Position numbers and translations under genes: made by a program
Notes under the pieces: model-generated
The model's input: the letters and a program-made list of their open reading frames with translations, nothing else
Databases searched by the model: none
Told to the model about the DNA's origin: nothing
Part shown: in pieces, positions 25,789-36,926 of the stretch
Numbering within the stretch: the first letter of the stretch is position 1
Layout of the letters: every line of letters begins with the position of its first letter
Assembly: GCF_029227915.1 (NCBI RefSeq)
Contig: NC_079884.1
Span: 21,080,001 to 21,144,000 of the forward strand
From: Hydractinia symbiolongicarpus
Lineage: Eukaryota > Cnidaria > Hydrozoa > Anthoathecata > Hydractiniidae
Direction: 5' to 3'
Length of the DNA stretch: 64,000 nucleotides

Positions 25789-26204
25789 CGGTATGATCTT
25801 CTTCCGCGTCAGCTGACATATTTTCTTGAACAGAACTTACAGAAGGCAAGTCACAAGATTGTTGTTCAAGATCATTAGTGTGGCACATACTTTCTCCATG
25901 TCCTCTTTCCTGCAACAGTAAAAGCAGAAACAATACAATAGAATAATGATCTTGATCTTTATTTTCTACTTTAAAATCCATGGGTTCCGTACTATTTAAG
26001 CCATCGGTTGTGTTCACTTAATAAAATATCATAAGAAACATTTCGTAAACCATAGAAATACGTAATTTTATGGTAAACATTAAACAGATGGGCATAAAAA
26101 CGTCAAGACAAACGTTTTATATATAAACTAACCTGTATTTGCGTTACGAAGGTTGCTTAGAATTTCTGCAGCTTGAAATATTCTGTCATCGTCGGCATTA
26201 TCAT
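25789..26204 (-). CDS. Partial exon set of an unrecognised minus-strand gene
   Basis: Three segments with GT-AG borders join in phase on the minus strand: 26133-26204, 25970-26016 and 25789-25909. They give about 79 codons that are hydrophilic and acidic. Examples are NADDDRIFQAAEILSNLRNA at the start and SSVQENMSADAEEDHT at the end. Neither start nor stop is defined. The first segment needs one upstream base and the last ends in phase 1. Possible upstream (about 26560-26690) and downstream (about 24830-24990 and 25125-25205) exons can be drawn but not joined with confidence. I do not recognise the family. The AAEILSNL pattern alone is not diagnostic. Coding is inferred from the phase agreement of three adjacent exons. 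Confidence 0.45.
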
Positions 26205-26771
26205 CTATACAAACATACTCAAATATAAAAAATGGAACAACCTTTTTTAGTTAACTTGCGATAATAAATTTGATCATAATGTGCCAAAAAATGGGAAATC
26301 CGATGTTAAAGAATCAGTTGTACAAAATAAAGCATTTTTAAGTATCTCAGTTCAAGTTATTTAGGTTTTTTACATGGCTATTGGTGTAGTACATTTATTC
26401 GTTAAATTTCGTAAAATTTGCGTCTTCTGTCCGTCCTTTCGCACTAAAGCACAAACAAGTAAAACTCATCATTGTGTTGCCTGTTAACTTTAAATGCACG
26501 TGTTAACCAATATATTTTTTTAACATTATACATCATAGCATATAAAGGGTACGTATGTGTGTAACCATTTGGTAACACTTCGCGGTTTTGAGCGACCAAT
26601 CAGTTTTTCATTCCGTCGTGGAAGTATCAGCTTCCATTGTAAAGGAGCTTTGCAGTGTAATGTGACTTGTCCCAAAGTGTAATAGCCATCAGTTCGTTTC
26701 TACAAAAAGGAGAAGGTGTGAATATAATATGAAAATGTAAATTTGACATTTTTTAAGCTTGTTAGTTTAAA

Positions 26772-26797
26772 AATGTAATGTAATGTAATGTAATGTA
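26772..26797. repeat. AATGT pentanucleotide microsatellite
   Basis: About five head-to-tail copies of AATGT in non-coding DNA. Confidence 0.9.
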
Positions 26798-27109
26798 TCT
26801 TATTTTTCATGAAAAAAGACCTACGCTCTAGTTATCTTTCTTGAAATGGCCATTGTAATTTTCACTGGAAACGAATTTATTGTGACTTGTTTACCAGTAC
26901 CAGATTCGGTAATGTGGACTGGTAGCAGTGGCGGGAATTTAGGACAGGATATTAGTTTGTTTTTTCTTGTTCCATTACAGAATTGCGAGGTAAGCCTACA
27001 GAAACAAACATTATTTTTTATAAAAACAATTTTAAAATTTTATTGAAACTGGTGATTTTAAAAAAGAAAACCTACCCTGTTTCAGTATTGATGTCCTAAA
27101 AGCAATAAA

Positions 27110-27162
27110 AAAATCGCTAACGCGCCATTGAAATAATATTTCAATGGCGCGTTAGCGATTTT
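27110..27162. repeat. Perfect 53-bp inverted repeat (25-bp arms, 3-bp spacer)
   Basis: The left arm (27110-27134) begins AAAATCGCTAACGCGCCATT and the right arm (27138-27162) is its exact complement. The spacer is AAT. The arms contain GCGCG-type cores unlike the surrounding AT-rich DNA. As RNA on either strand this would be a very stable hairpin. Confidence 0.95.
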
Positions 27163-27359
27163 CGACCACATCTTGTAGATGTCATATGATCATTAAACCA
27201 GGAAGGTGTTTGATGCTGAATATCTAATAGTGTAATCCCTCGATTTAAAGACGGACAATCTTGCACGCCAGTAACAACCAAAGGAGATGGACAATACGGA
27301 TTGTGGCAGTATGATGATCTCAATAATATTAAAAATAGGAGAATGTACATCTTTATCAT
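27141..27359 (-). CDS. Possible small secreted Cys-containing protein
   Basis: From an ATG at 27357-27359 the minus strand reads 72 codons. A strong signal-peptide-like start (MIKMYILLFLILLRSSYC) precedes a short Cys-containing part with CHNPYCPSPLVVTGVQDC and ends in TRCGRKSLTRH. The last codons and the stop lie inside the perfect inverted repeat at 27110-27162, so the true 3' end may be different, for example spliced. Gly-Arg-Lys resembles an amidation and processing site, but this may be chance. No family is recognised. Further minus-strand exon-like pieces at 27077-27096 and about 26870-26998 read in one frame but do not join this frame in phase. Confidence 0.25.
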   Translation of the reverse strand: MIKMYILLFLILLRSSYCHNPYCPSPLVVTGVQDCPSLNRGITLLDIQHQTPSWFNDHMTSTRCGRKSLTRH

Positions 27360-28321
27360 CAAGAAATTTATACTGTTACATCTTGGTAATATACTGTGGT
27401 CAACAGATACTTGACATTTGGCCTCTTTAAGTTCACCTTGGCAAACCAATTTGAGTATGGTGTCTGTGGGGTTTACATCAGGCAACGGTTTCTAACTACA
27501 CACTATCTACACGCCAGGATTTGCAGTACCTTTGACTTCTTTCTTTAAAAAAACACGCAAAACACTATGCTCAAAGTAAGTCGGGATTTATGTAAATGCG
27601 CATCTTTAATAAGCTCTAAAGCTTTACGAATAAAGGCTGCTAATTTAATAGGAGCGTCCTTCTTTAGTTTTTCTTATAACTATCCTTAAAGTATTATTTT
27701 CCTGAACGTGAAAAAAACGCCCTCTTTGATTGCGCCTAATTAGGTTTAATAGCACAAAACTGACCAAAAGGCATTTTTTTGCAATACAGTGGTTTCCTTA
27801 TACTTATGGTAAAAAGTTTCACTTTATTTCATCGTAAATTATTTCTTTATTTTTTGCCAATAAAACACTTAAAAATGCTCTCTTTTTTTCAATCAGTGCT
27901 GTAATTTTTCATACATGCACCAATTAGGGCAAAAACTTTCAAAGTCGTGCCCCTAAAGCAAGACAAATATTTTCGCCCGACTTTGTATAAGGCCCGACTT
28001 TGTGTGGGACATATACATGTCTCTCTTTTCTGCTCTCGCTCTTTGTGTCTGTCCTGCTTTTGTAACCCTGCTTTTTTTAATGCGCTATCGCTTTCCCGTT
28101 TCTCATCAAAAATATCAAAAAGGGAAGAATGATGAGTTTAGTTTACTAGAGGCTAGACTACCTTCATGCCGCCTTTACGTGTAACCAAACAGCAATAATA
28201 AGGTAAAATCTTGATGTCTTTGGCGTGCGAACAACTATGCTCAAAGTAAAACGTCAGTATTTTAGAATTCTCATCAATCCAAATAATGGTGATAAAAACA
28301 CCCTAGATAGATGCGCATATT
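27163..28321. other. Non-coding interval
   Basis: Apart from the low-confidence ORF above, no exon is supported. Pyrimidine-rich sequence lies around 28015-28100. No repeat copy could be matched elsewhere in the window. Confidence 0.4.
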
Positions 28322-28646
28322 TTACATGGCTAGCCTCACAAATATCGAGGGATATAGCCTGTCTGTTATTTCCAGGAGGGGCCATGGCTTAGAGATGGAG
28401 AGTCCTGGAGTATTTAATGCTCATTTTGAGCTACGCAGACCCAATTAGGCACTGCGCTCTACTAGGCAACTCCCGGCAATATCTAACGGCCCACACAGTG
28501 TGCCATCTCCCCAATTTCACTCACATGGTTTAGGTTAACCTGGGGCTATGGTAACATTCATTCGCCCATGTTGAATCGCCGTCAAGAGGAATTGAACCCC
28601 GGTCTCCCGCACAGAGTACGAGAGCTATAACCACTAACCTACGGTA
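28322..28646 (-). mobile_element. tRNA-derived SINE, copy 2
   Basis: This is the reverse-orientation copy of the SINE at 10433-10790. Read on the minus strand, the head is TAGGTTAGTGGTTATAGCTC (A-box) with B-box GGGTTCAATTCC, and the body landmarks follow in the same order. The last shared words are GATATTTGTGAGGCTAGCCA and TGTAAA. The B-box is closer to the tRNA consensus than in copy 1. Substitutions and small indels separate the two copies, so neither is very recent relative to the other. Confidence 0.9.
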
Positions 28647-28649
28647 ATT

Positions 28650-29727
28650 TGATTTTATTGCAAAAATACATTATTTTTTTTATAAACAAAACTAAATACC
28701 TTTCTTATCTTTTATTGTGTTTTTTCGCATAGGGCTGGCGATTTGCACAAATGTTTCGCCGCTGCGCATTGTTACACATTATAACTTATATTCTTACCGC
28801 ATAGTAAAAGTTTCATAACTGGTAACCTCGCTCTGCAACTGTTCTGCCCAGATTGCAAAAACTGCCTGTTTATAAACAGGACGACTGAGTTATGCACACA
28901 TGGCTAGATAATGCTTTTTTTGCCCTGGTTGTCATGGTGACCGAATTTTGAACGCTAAAATGGCTGGCCAGGCAGGCTGTGATTGGCATTTTCTTCAAAC
29001 TTTTGTGAATGAAACATTGACTAGGCATTGCAAAGGAAAACGTAACAACATATTTTTTCTCTGCATGATAAATTATATACCATTGAAAACAACTAAGGAT
29101 AGTGAAAAAGAGCCTCAACGTAATTCTTAGTATAAACTCCTATTGTGAGTACATTTCAACATAATATACTTTGAAGTAACTAAATTTCACGGATAGATGG
29201 GCCCATTTTTATGTTTCGCGGGAATTGAATACTAGAGATGCCCTAAATTATTCGTTTTTCGGGAATTAAGTTTGGTCCCAAAATATAATTTCCACAAAGT
29301 TTCGTTCCATTTGAAAACAATAACAACTAACGTAATTGACACAAGTTTAGGAAGATAATATTGTATATATTATGTTAGTATATATTTTCATCAGTGCTTT
29401 GATAATCATGCTCCCTTTGAAAAATACAAATTTGTTGTAGAAGATTTTATGGGAAACACATATTGGACGCTTTTATTAACGTGGATAAATTTCAAGTGTT
29501 TAAAAATGGGGTAGGCATAATTTAAGCAGATTGCCTGTCAAAAGCCTCAGGCACAATGAAGAGATTTGGTAATTTTAACTATAGTAACTTACATAAACAT
29601 AAACAACATTGTGAATGGAAATATTTGTGTCAAGTATTTCAAGGATATTTTTTGTGGCTATCAGCATCATAATTTATTTTAATGAACTGTTTCTATGTAT
29701 TACTTTTAGATATAAAAACAGAGTGCG
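28650..29727. other. Upstream region of torsin
   Basis: No exon is seen. CGGGAATTAAG/CGCGGGAATTG-type repeat words occur near 29215-29275. The torsin promoter probably lies here unless the mRNA is trans-spliced. Confidence 0.5.
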
Positions 29728-31619
29728 ATGAAGGTGTTAATGCAAATTATTGTATTTTATTGTTCGTGTACTGTCTGTCTGGAACCTGTTACAGCAGGAT
29801 TTGCAGTTGCTGGTTTAGTTGCTGGTTTGTCAGGTACGTTTAACCATAGGGACAAAGGACAAGTTTTTCAAGGAATGGTAACAAATTTATGCTAGCACCT
29901 ATAGCACATCATTTTCAACCAGTAACAAAAAAATTATGTTTAATAATTTACCTTTATAACTCAAGGAACCTAAGGTATAAAATGATGTTAGACTTATATC
30001 ATATAGAGCTTAAAAAGTTGTTTAACAAGTCTTTTTAATCCTTTTAAAAAGCTCTTTTCGTTCTCAAGATATTCACATTTCAAAAATTTCGGATTTATTT
30101 ATGATGCATTATGATGTCTAGTTAGGCAGTATATATCGCAAATTTTGACATTTTCTGTCATCAGTAATTTTAGACCTGTTAAGGGATGTGCATTCAAACT
30201 TTATCAATGCATAGATAATATAAAGGTAAATTGATTAATATAAATTTTTTGTAAAAGTGACACTCCTTTGCTTGTCCCAGGCCTCTTAATTTTTGCTGAT
30301 AACCCAATAACTTGCGAAAATGTAGATAGTTTGGTATGTAGGCTAAAATTATTCCACATAAAAAAGCTTGATTTCTGACAAAATTTGGCTTAGTAAGCAA
30401 AAAAGTCTGCCAAAAATGAAGTTGAGGTTAATTTCATCTAAAAAAAAAATATCCATTTCAGCCTGAATTGGTCAATATTTTTATCCATATTGTTACATTC
30501 AGTATTTTTAAGTTTCTTAAAACTGGACCAGGACATTCTCGAAGTCAGCTTATCTGGTTGTTTAAATAACCATTAAAAATTGTTTCCGCACTAAAATAAA
30601 TACATCCAAAATTAGACCTTGGCTATAATTAGCTATAGCTAAAAGCTTGAAATGATAAGTATAAATGATAAGGCTGATGTTTATAAAAAAGGTGTATTTC
30701 ACTTTGATATTATCATTTGGTCTTGACTTTTCTAGCTGGTTATTGGAAAGGAGTGTGTCATTTCAAAGAGTGCTGCACAAAAAAATGGACTAATCACAAC
30801 ATAACTGAACTTTATAAAACCTTTGATGCAGAGTTGTTTGGGCAACATCTTGTAAAAAGGCCAGTTTACAAAGCTGTATTGGGACATCTTCAGAATGACA
30901 ACCCAAAGAAAGCACTGGTATTGTCGTTTCATGGATGGACCGGAAGTGGGAAGAACTATGTTGCTGATATGATAGCTAAGCATGTTTATAGGGAAGGGTT
31001 GAACAGTCAGTTTGTGCATAAAAAAATAGCAACATTAAATTATCCACACAGTGCTGACCTAAATAAGTATAAGGATGAGTTAAAAAATTTCATACAGAGA
31101 CAAACCAAGAATTGCGAACGTTCGCTTTTTATTTTTGATGAGATGGATAAAATGCCAATTGGCTTGACAGATGTTCTAAAACCATTTCTGGATTTTCATG
31201 TCAACATAGAAGGACAAAACTATCGCAAAAATATATTTATATTTTTAAGCAATACAGCTGGCGATCATATCAACAAAAAAACATTACAACATTTCCAATC
31301 TGGAAGAGCTCGAGAGGCACTTTCAAGTAAAGAAATGGAACAGATTTTATCAATAGCAGCATTTAATATGGACGGTGGTTTGCATAGATCTGAGTTAATT
31401 TTAGCTGGGTTGGTAGACCATTTTATTCCCTTTTTACCAATGGAAAGAAAGCATGTGATGCTGTGTGCTGAAGCTGTAATAAAAAAACGAGGTAAAAGAG
31501 TTCAGAAAGTTGTACTGGAAGAGGTTGCAAACGAACTACATTACTTTCCCAACGATTTAAATATTTATTCCAAAACTGGATGTAAACAAGTGGAGAAAAA
31601 AGTTGATGGATTTATATAG
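29728..31619 (+). CDS. Torsin AAA+ ATPase of the ER and nuclear envelope lumen
   Basis: Torsins are lumenal AAA+ ATPases that act with LAP1/LULL1 in nuclear-envelope membrane homeostasis. Exon 1 is 29728-29833 and exon 2 is 30736-31619. GT-AG borders join in phase to 329 aa (human torsin-1A is 332). A hydrophobic N-terminal signal (MKVLMQIIVFYCSCTVCLEP) and a second apolar stretch (FAVAGLVAGL) match the torsin N terminus. The torsin-type Walker A is GWTGSGKN (102-109), Walker B is FIFDEMDKM (D170, E171), sensor-1 is FLSNTAG (N208) and sensor-2 is GCK (317-319) with the conserved Cys. All catalytic parts seen are intact. An acceptor-like TTTTAG ends 18 nt before the ATG. It lies divergently from the LAP1-like gene, its expected activator, and is followed on the same strand by MRPS2. 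Confidence 0.96.
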
Positions 31620-32890
31620 CTTAAAATGTTTCCTAATTCTTTTTTGCTATTATTAACAGATATTGTAGGAAAGCTGGTTTTACCTTTAATATTTATAAAC
31701 TTTGTCATACGTGAGACAATTCTGTTTTCTACCATCACTGCTATGTGCTTTTGATATTAATCTTACTGAGATTCCGTCAATTTGCTGTATTTTGGTGCTT
31801 ATCGATAATTTACAATATTGCTTATGCATCTTATATAAGATGCATAAAAAAAATTAAAAATTTCAGTTGAGTATAAAATATTATGAAGTGCAATTTTAAC
31901 AGTAGTCTAGATTTTAAAGCGAATAGGCAGTCGGTTTTTACACACAAAAGTTTATCATTATTCCAAAATTCTAATTATATGGAAAATAGTTTGTTTATCA
32001 TATTGTGTATGATGCTTTTGTTGTAGTGCTTTTAATCCATTAACATCTTGTATATTTTTACATCCGTCTTCGATAACTTATGCACAAATATTGCATTGTT
32101 ACGATTACACTAACAAAAGTTTTTTTGTATTTCCACTGGATACACATGTTTTATCAGTGTGTTTTTAGTTCTAACTTTTTACGTTGGGTATGCTTGATGA
32201 CAATATTAAGATACATGATTTTAAAGTTTGCATACTTTTTTTTATTAGAACAAGATTATATAAACACAACGAGACTATGATTTGTCGAAAAGTTAAAACA
32301 AATAAGAGTAATACCAACGCTGAACTGTCTACTGATTTTCTTCTTTTTTGTGAAAAGGCCATATAACAAATATAACAATCTTTCAAGGTAAAAAATTTCA
32401 GTGTTCTTGGGGATGAGTATATTTCTGTTATGATTTTCTTGCTTTTATGGAGAAAAGACTTATAAAAAATTTTGTCGGTGCACTTGAACAAAAACTTTTA
32501 GCAAAAGTGTACACATGCTAACAAAAAACTTGTGAGCTTTTTGTACTAGGGAAAAAAATAGGGGGAAAAAAGCAGTCAAATGGAAACAAGACTTAACAAT
32601 GTTAGTTTTCAAGCTAAAAAGGTTGCTTACTGGGTGAAGTGAAATTGCAAAATACACAAAATTTTATAACTGTTTTAAACGAATTAAGAATTTTCAGCTG
32701 TGATGAGCTGTTTTAACGCCTTTGCAAAAGGTAATCTATTCTGTTACAGAAGGTGGAAGATGTTGGACCTTGTTGTAGAATGGATACCCTAAATTATCAA
32801 ATAATATATAAGCCTTATTTACGCGTAGCGACATTAGCCATTACTCATTCATAAAGTATATAATGTCTCCTTTTTTATTCTTTTCTGTAG
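31620..32890. other. Gap between torsin and MRPS2
   Basis: AT-rich, with no exon supported. It ends at the acceptor TTTTCTGTAG (32881-32890), directly before the MRPS2 leader. If the two genes are co-transcribed this would be the intercistronic region. Confidence 0.5.
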
Positions 32891-32913
32891 ATATGAAAAA
32901 TTAAACAAAATAT

Positions 32914-34746
32914 ATGATGGCAACTTGTGGATTGAGATCAATAGGAAAATTTGTGACGTCATGTAAGTTCTTTAGTTTGATTTTTTTATTAATCGAGTTC
33001 AGTGCTTTAAATAAAGAGATATGGTTATTATAGTCTTAGTAAAACAGTTTACGTAAGAATTTGATATCAAGTCAAACAATTTTGGGTGAACATGAATTTT
33101 TTTTAAAAGATCTTCGAAATTGTTTTTCAATCTCGAGGCATTTTCCTAAAAAAACGCAGATTTCTTCTTGTTACAAGAATATTAACATTGTTAGAACCAG
33201 GGTAGTTAAGGGAATTTCATATTTATATTTGATGCTGATAATATTTATTTTCATTCTAGACAAAACGAGGTTGATGCACCCAAGCGTTATTAAATGTATG
33301 CAATACACTACTGTCCAACCCAAGGAAATAGGTCTGTAAGCTATTTTGTCTGCATTTACATCTTTGGCTTTGGTTATTCAAATTATTTTCCATGTGGCTT
33401 CACGATAGCCTGAAAGTTGTGATACATTTATTTGTTTTTTAGACCCCCTTACACATAACGATTATTTCAACGTGAATAAACTAGTCAATATGAAAGAATT
33501 GTTTGACAGTCGAGTTCACCTCGGCCACCATGAAGGAACCTGGGAACCACTCACCAGACCCTATATTTATGGCCAGAGAGCAACGCAGCATATTATTGAC
33601 TTGAACCAAACAGTTGAATGTCTAAAGGTAAGTGCTAGTCTTTCATGTATTCCCTCCGCCCTTGGAATCTCCTTTTCTTTTTTTTTCATTTATTTTACAT
33701 TCTTTTTTTTGTAATGATTGACCGACGCACGCATTTTTTGTTTAAAAAATAAAAAACTTAGTGTGAGAAAGTTTCTCCCTGTTTTTCCACATGCTGACGA
33801 TATGCTTCTTTGCGAATGAGAGGTAAACACGTGGTCGCTGATTGTCAAATCAAAAAATTCTGCAACGAAGAATAGATATGTTTGTGTGATGAAAATCCTA
33901 AGTTGCCTAGTAATTTTCGCGAATATAAAAAAAAAGATGACCAATGATACGCAAGCGAAAAGCAACGAGGGTCAAATGTGTTGATGTTAAAAAACTATTT
34001 AAAAACCAGAAATGTAATGTGTTTAAATAGTTTGATTGTAATTGATGAAGATGATGATAAAATGTCGTGCGAGTTTCCTTTGGCATCTCATTCCTGTCAA
34101 AAAGCGGGCAATATAAAATCTTCGCGAGTTTAGCAATATCAAAGTTCTTTTTGTTCAAATTTTTGCGAATGGCTGTCTTTACGCGAGAATTTGATTGATA
34201 ATTCGCAAAGTGATAAATATTCGAGTTGTAATTGTTATGACGTTTTTCTACATCTCCAATTTTTTTTAGTGCGCCTTGAACGTGCTTAGTCATATCGTGT
34301 ACAAACGAGGGATTGTTTTGTTTATGACGACCAACCCGCGGTACGATTATCTAATACAAAAGACTGCCCGTGCGTCGGGTGAATACTTCGTAACACGTGG
34401 ATGGCAGAAAGGAATGCTAACAAACTCTTATAAGATGCTTGGAACTGACAGACTCCCGGACCTGATAATCGCGTTTAATTTGTCGCGATTCGAGCGAATA
34501 CGAGAAGCGATAACAGAATCAGCCATGTGTAATATTCCAACCATTGGAATAATCGACACAGACTGCGACCCTCGGTTGATCACCTATCCGGTCCCGGGGA
34601 ACGATGACACACCTGAATCTGTGGAATTATTCTGTGATATTTTTAAGCGTGCAATACTCAACGCGAAACAGCAGAGAGACATTGACGGCGAATGCGCTGG
34701 CGATGGTGATAGTGAGAATGAAAAAATAACGGAAGAAATTTCGTGA
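32914..34746 (+). CDS. MRPS2: Mitochondrial small-subunit ribosomal protein S2 (uS2m), four exons
   Basis: MRPS2 is a component of the 28S mitochondrial ribosomal subunit. Exons are 32914-32962, 33260-33331, 33443-33627 and 34270-34746. All are GT-AG, in phase, 783 nt, giving 260 aa. Diagnostic segments are MKELFDSRVHLGHHEG, HIIDLNQTVECLK, RGIVLFMTTNPRYDYLIQ, GMLTNSYKM, RLPDLIIAFNLSRF, NIPTIGIIDTDCDPRLITYP and VPGNDDTPESVELFC, closely following the animal mitochondrial S2 pattern. The N terminus (MMATCGLRSIGKFVTS) is basic and Ser/Thr-containing, as expected for a mitochondrial targeting signal. The tail is acidic. Two adjacent ATGs occur at 32914 and 32917, and either could start. An acceptor (TTTTCTGTAG) ends 23 nt before the first ATG. 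Confidence 0.96.
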
Positions 34747-36926
34747 GTAATCCACTATTGCAGTTAAATGGCTGAATTACATGCTGCGCTTTTGAAATCC
34801 ATACATATGATAAGGCAGTTCTGTAATTTTGCAAAAAAATGTAAATGAGGTATATATTATTTACACAGTTTTGTACAATTCGGTTTGGATACGCAGTGAC
34901 ATTTATGAGGTTGTAGAAAACACTAATTTCCTCTGTTCAGTTTAGTTATGTTTTATATTTTCAACAAATTCATGCTGAGTCGTTCTCTATTTTTTCTTAT
35001 TTAGCTATCATATTGTCTCAAACTGTTTGGTCCCAAGTGACGAAAATTTTAAGGTGGCGGAAATTTGGAGTGACGAATAATAGTTTAAATATGTCGAAAA
35101 TTGCTTAAAGTTAATAATTTTTCGCGACAATTTTTACAATTTTGTCCGTTTTTATCAATTTCTTTCGCGCATGAAATAAGTTTTTTTGAGTTATTAATAG
35201 CATTGTATTCTCTTTAATTCTTTATGTCACAGGATAAAATTATGACGTCACGCTATATTTTTTTAAAGTTTCGGATCAATAAGGACAGTGTCCCTGATTT
35301 TCAAATGTAACCAAAATTAACACCGACTTTATTTTAAGTCAAGAAAATATAAAAATGGTCCATAATATTCTTCGGCCTTTTTTCCAAGGTGACAAAGATT
35401 AGGTCCGACAAAAAAATGGTTTCGACGAAAATTAGAGCTGATAAGGAATTTGAAGCTAAAAAATAGGAATTCTTGTTTTATTAGTGTTCCTAATTTGTAC
35501 TTGTGGAATAAATCACAACTAAGAGTGTTTTAATTGTTTAGTTAGACTTCATGCAAACCTGATTTGTTGCATATTCGATGTTTAGTTTGTTTTTAAATTT
35601 AAGTTTTGCTTTGTTAATAAGTTGTTGTGTTTTAATAAGTGTGTATTCGATAAGATCATTGGAAGGGAATTATATACGCAACTGTTAAAAAGTCGAACTT
35701 TGCAAAAATAGGAATCGTATACAAACCTCATCAAAAGCCTAATTCGCGATTATGCTGAAAAAACAACGAGAAAAAGCGAAAATTTCTGACGTCTAAGAAG
35801 TTTAAAAAGAAATAAACGGAGTGTATAATGGTTGCATGTGATCTTATTTTTTTTTAAAAATATTTCACAATATGAAAAACAGCTGTCTGCTGGAAGATGA
35901 GTGCAAATCACCAGGAGTGATCAAATTTTGGCTTAATGACGCTGAAAAAGAAAACTGACTATTTTAACTATTTTTAGTGTAGAAAGATTTTTTACCGACT
36001 TTATTCTTTTCTAGATTTTTGCTTTTCTATTTTTAGCAAGCATTATTAAATCAAATTATTGGAAATACAAACGTTGGTTATTTTTTTAGCGCATTAATAA
36101 CCCGAATATTTGAGAATACAAACGCTGGTTATTTTTTAGCGCATTAATAACCCGAATATTTGAGAATAGAACACGTTGGCCATTTTTTTAGCGCGCATTA
36201 ATAACCTGAATATTTGGGAATTTAAACTTGGGCTATTTTTTTAGTGCGCATTAATAACCCGAATATTTGAGGATACAAACGGCTATTTTTTAGCGCGCAT
36301 TAATAACCCGAATTTTTGGAAATTAAAACGTGGGCTATTTTTTAGCGCGCATTAATAACCCGAATTTTTGGAAATTTAAACGTTGGCTATATTTTTAGCG
36401 CGCATTAATAACCGAATGTTTGAGAATACAACACGTATCTTCAACATTGTTCGGCGAAGGGTGACTGTAAATTTTAGCAAGTAAAAAATAACTAAACTTA
36501 GTTCAGAAGATATATTTTTACCGACTGAAGATTTACCCGGGTTTATCTCAGGTTAAAGTCAGAAAAAGTAGAATATGGCCTAAGGATCCTAAGTTCGGAG
36601 TCAGCTATGAATATGGCAGAAACACAATTGGGAATATATGTATCCAATATGAAAAAAGTGGACTTCAAATTTGCTTCCTTTTGCTTCAAAATATTTTCCA
36701 TTCACGTCTGCATTGTTACGGTATATAGGAGGTTATGTATTTCATTTGACTTATAAAAAGAAGTTAAAATTTCTTACTCCTTATGTTGAAATGATCTCTT
36801 TTAAAATAATTTATCTTTTATCAAGGTTATACAATATATACATCTAACTATATGTGTTTTCTAACGTTCATCATATAAAATAATAAAGTTATGTACATCT
36901 TTTGTCAATATGTCATCCAGCTATCG
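34747..36926. other. Intergenic interval between converging MRPS2 and the hydrolase gene
   Basis: No exon is supported. TTTTTCGCGACAATTT and related repeat words occur at about 35040-35180. The tandem array at 36062-36436 is listed separately. Confidence 0.55.
36062..36436. repeat. Tandem array, about seven copies of a ~52-bp unit
   Basis: Each unit contains GCGCATTAATAACCCGAATA or a close variant, then TTTGAGAATACAAACG and a GGCTATTTTTTAG segment. Copies differ by substitutions and small indels, and some have GCGCGCATTAATAACC. The array lies just downstream of the 3' end of the hydrolase gene. Confidence 0.92.

Noticed and set aside
33690-34293. Two long minus-strand frames
   Set aside because: They overlap intron 3 and the last exon of MRPS2 on the other strand, with no homology or splice context.
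36062-36436. CRISPR-like array
   Set aside because: Units are directly adjacent imperfect tandem repeats without unique spacers, and the window is eukaryotic.
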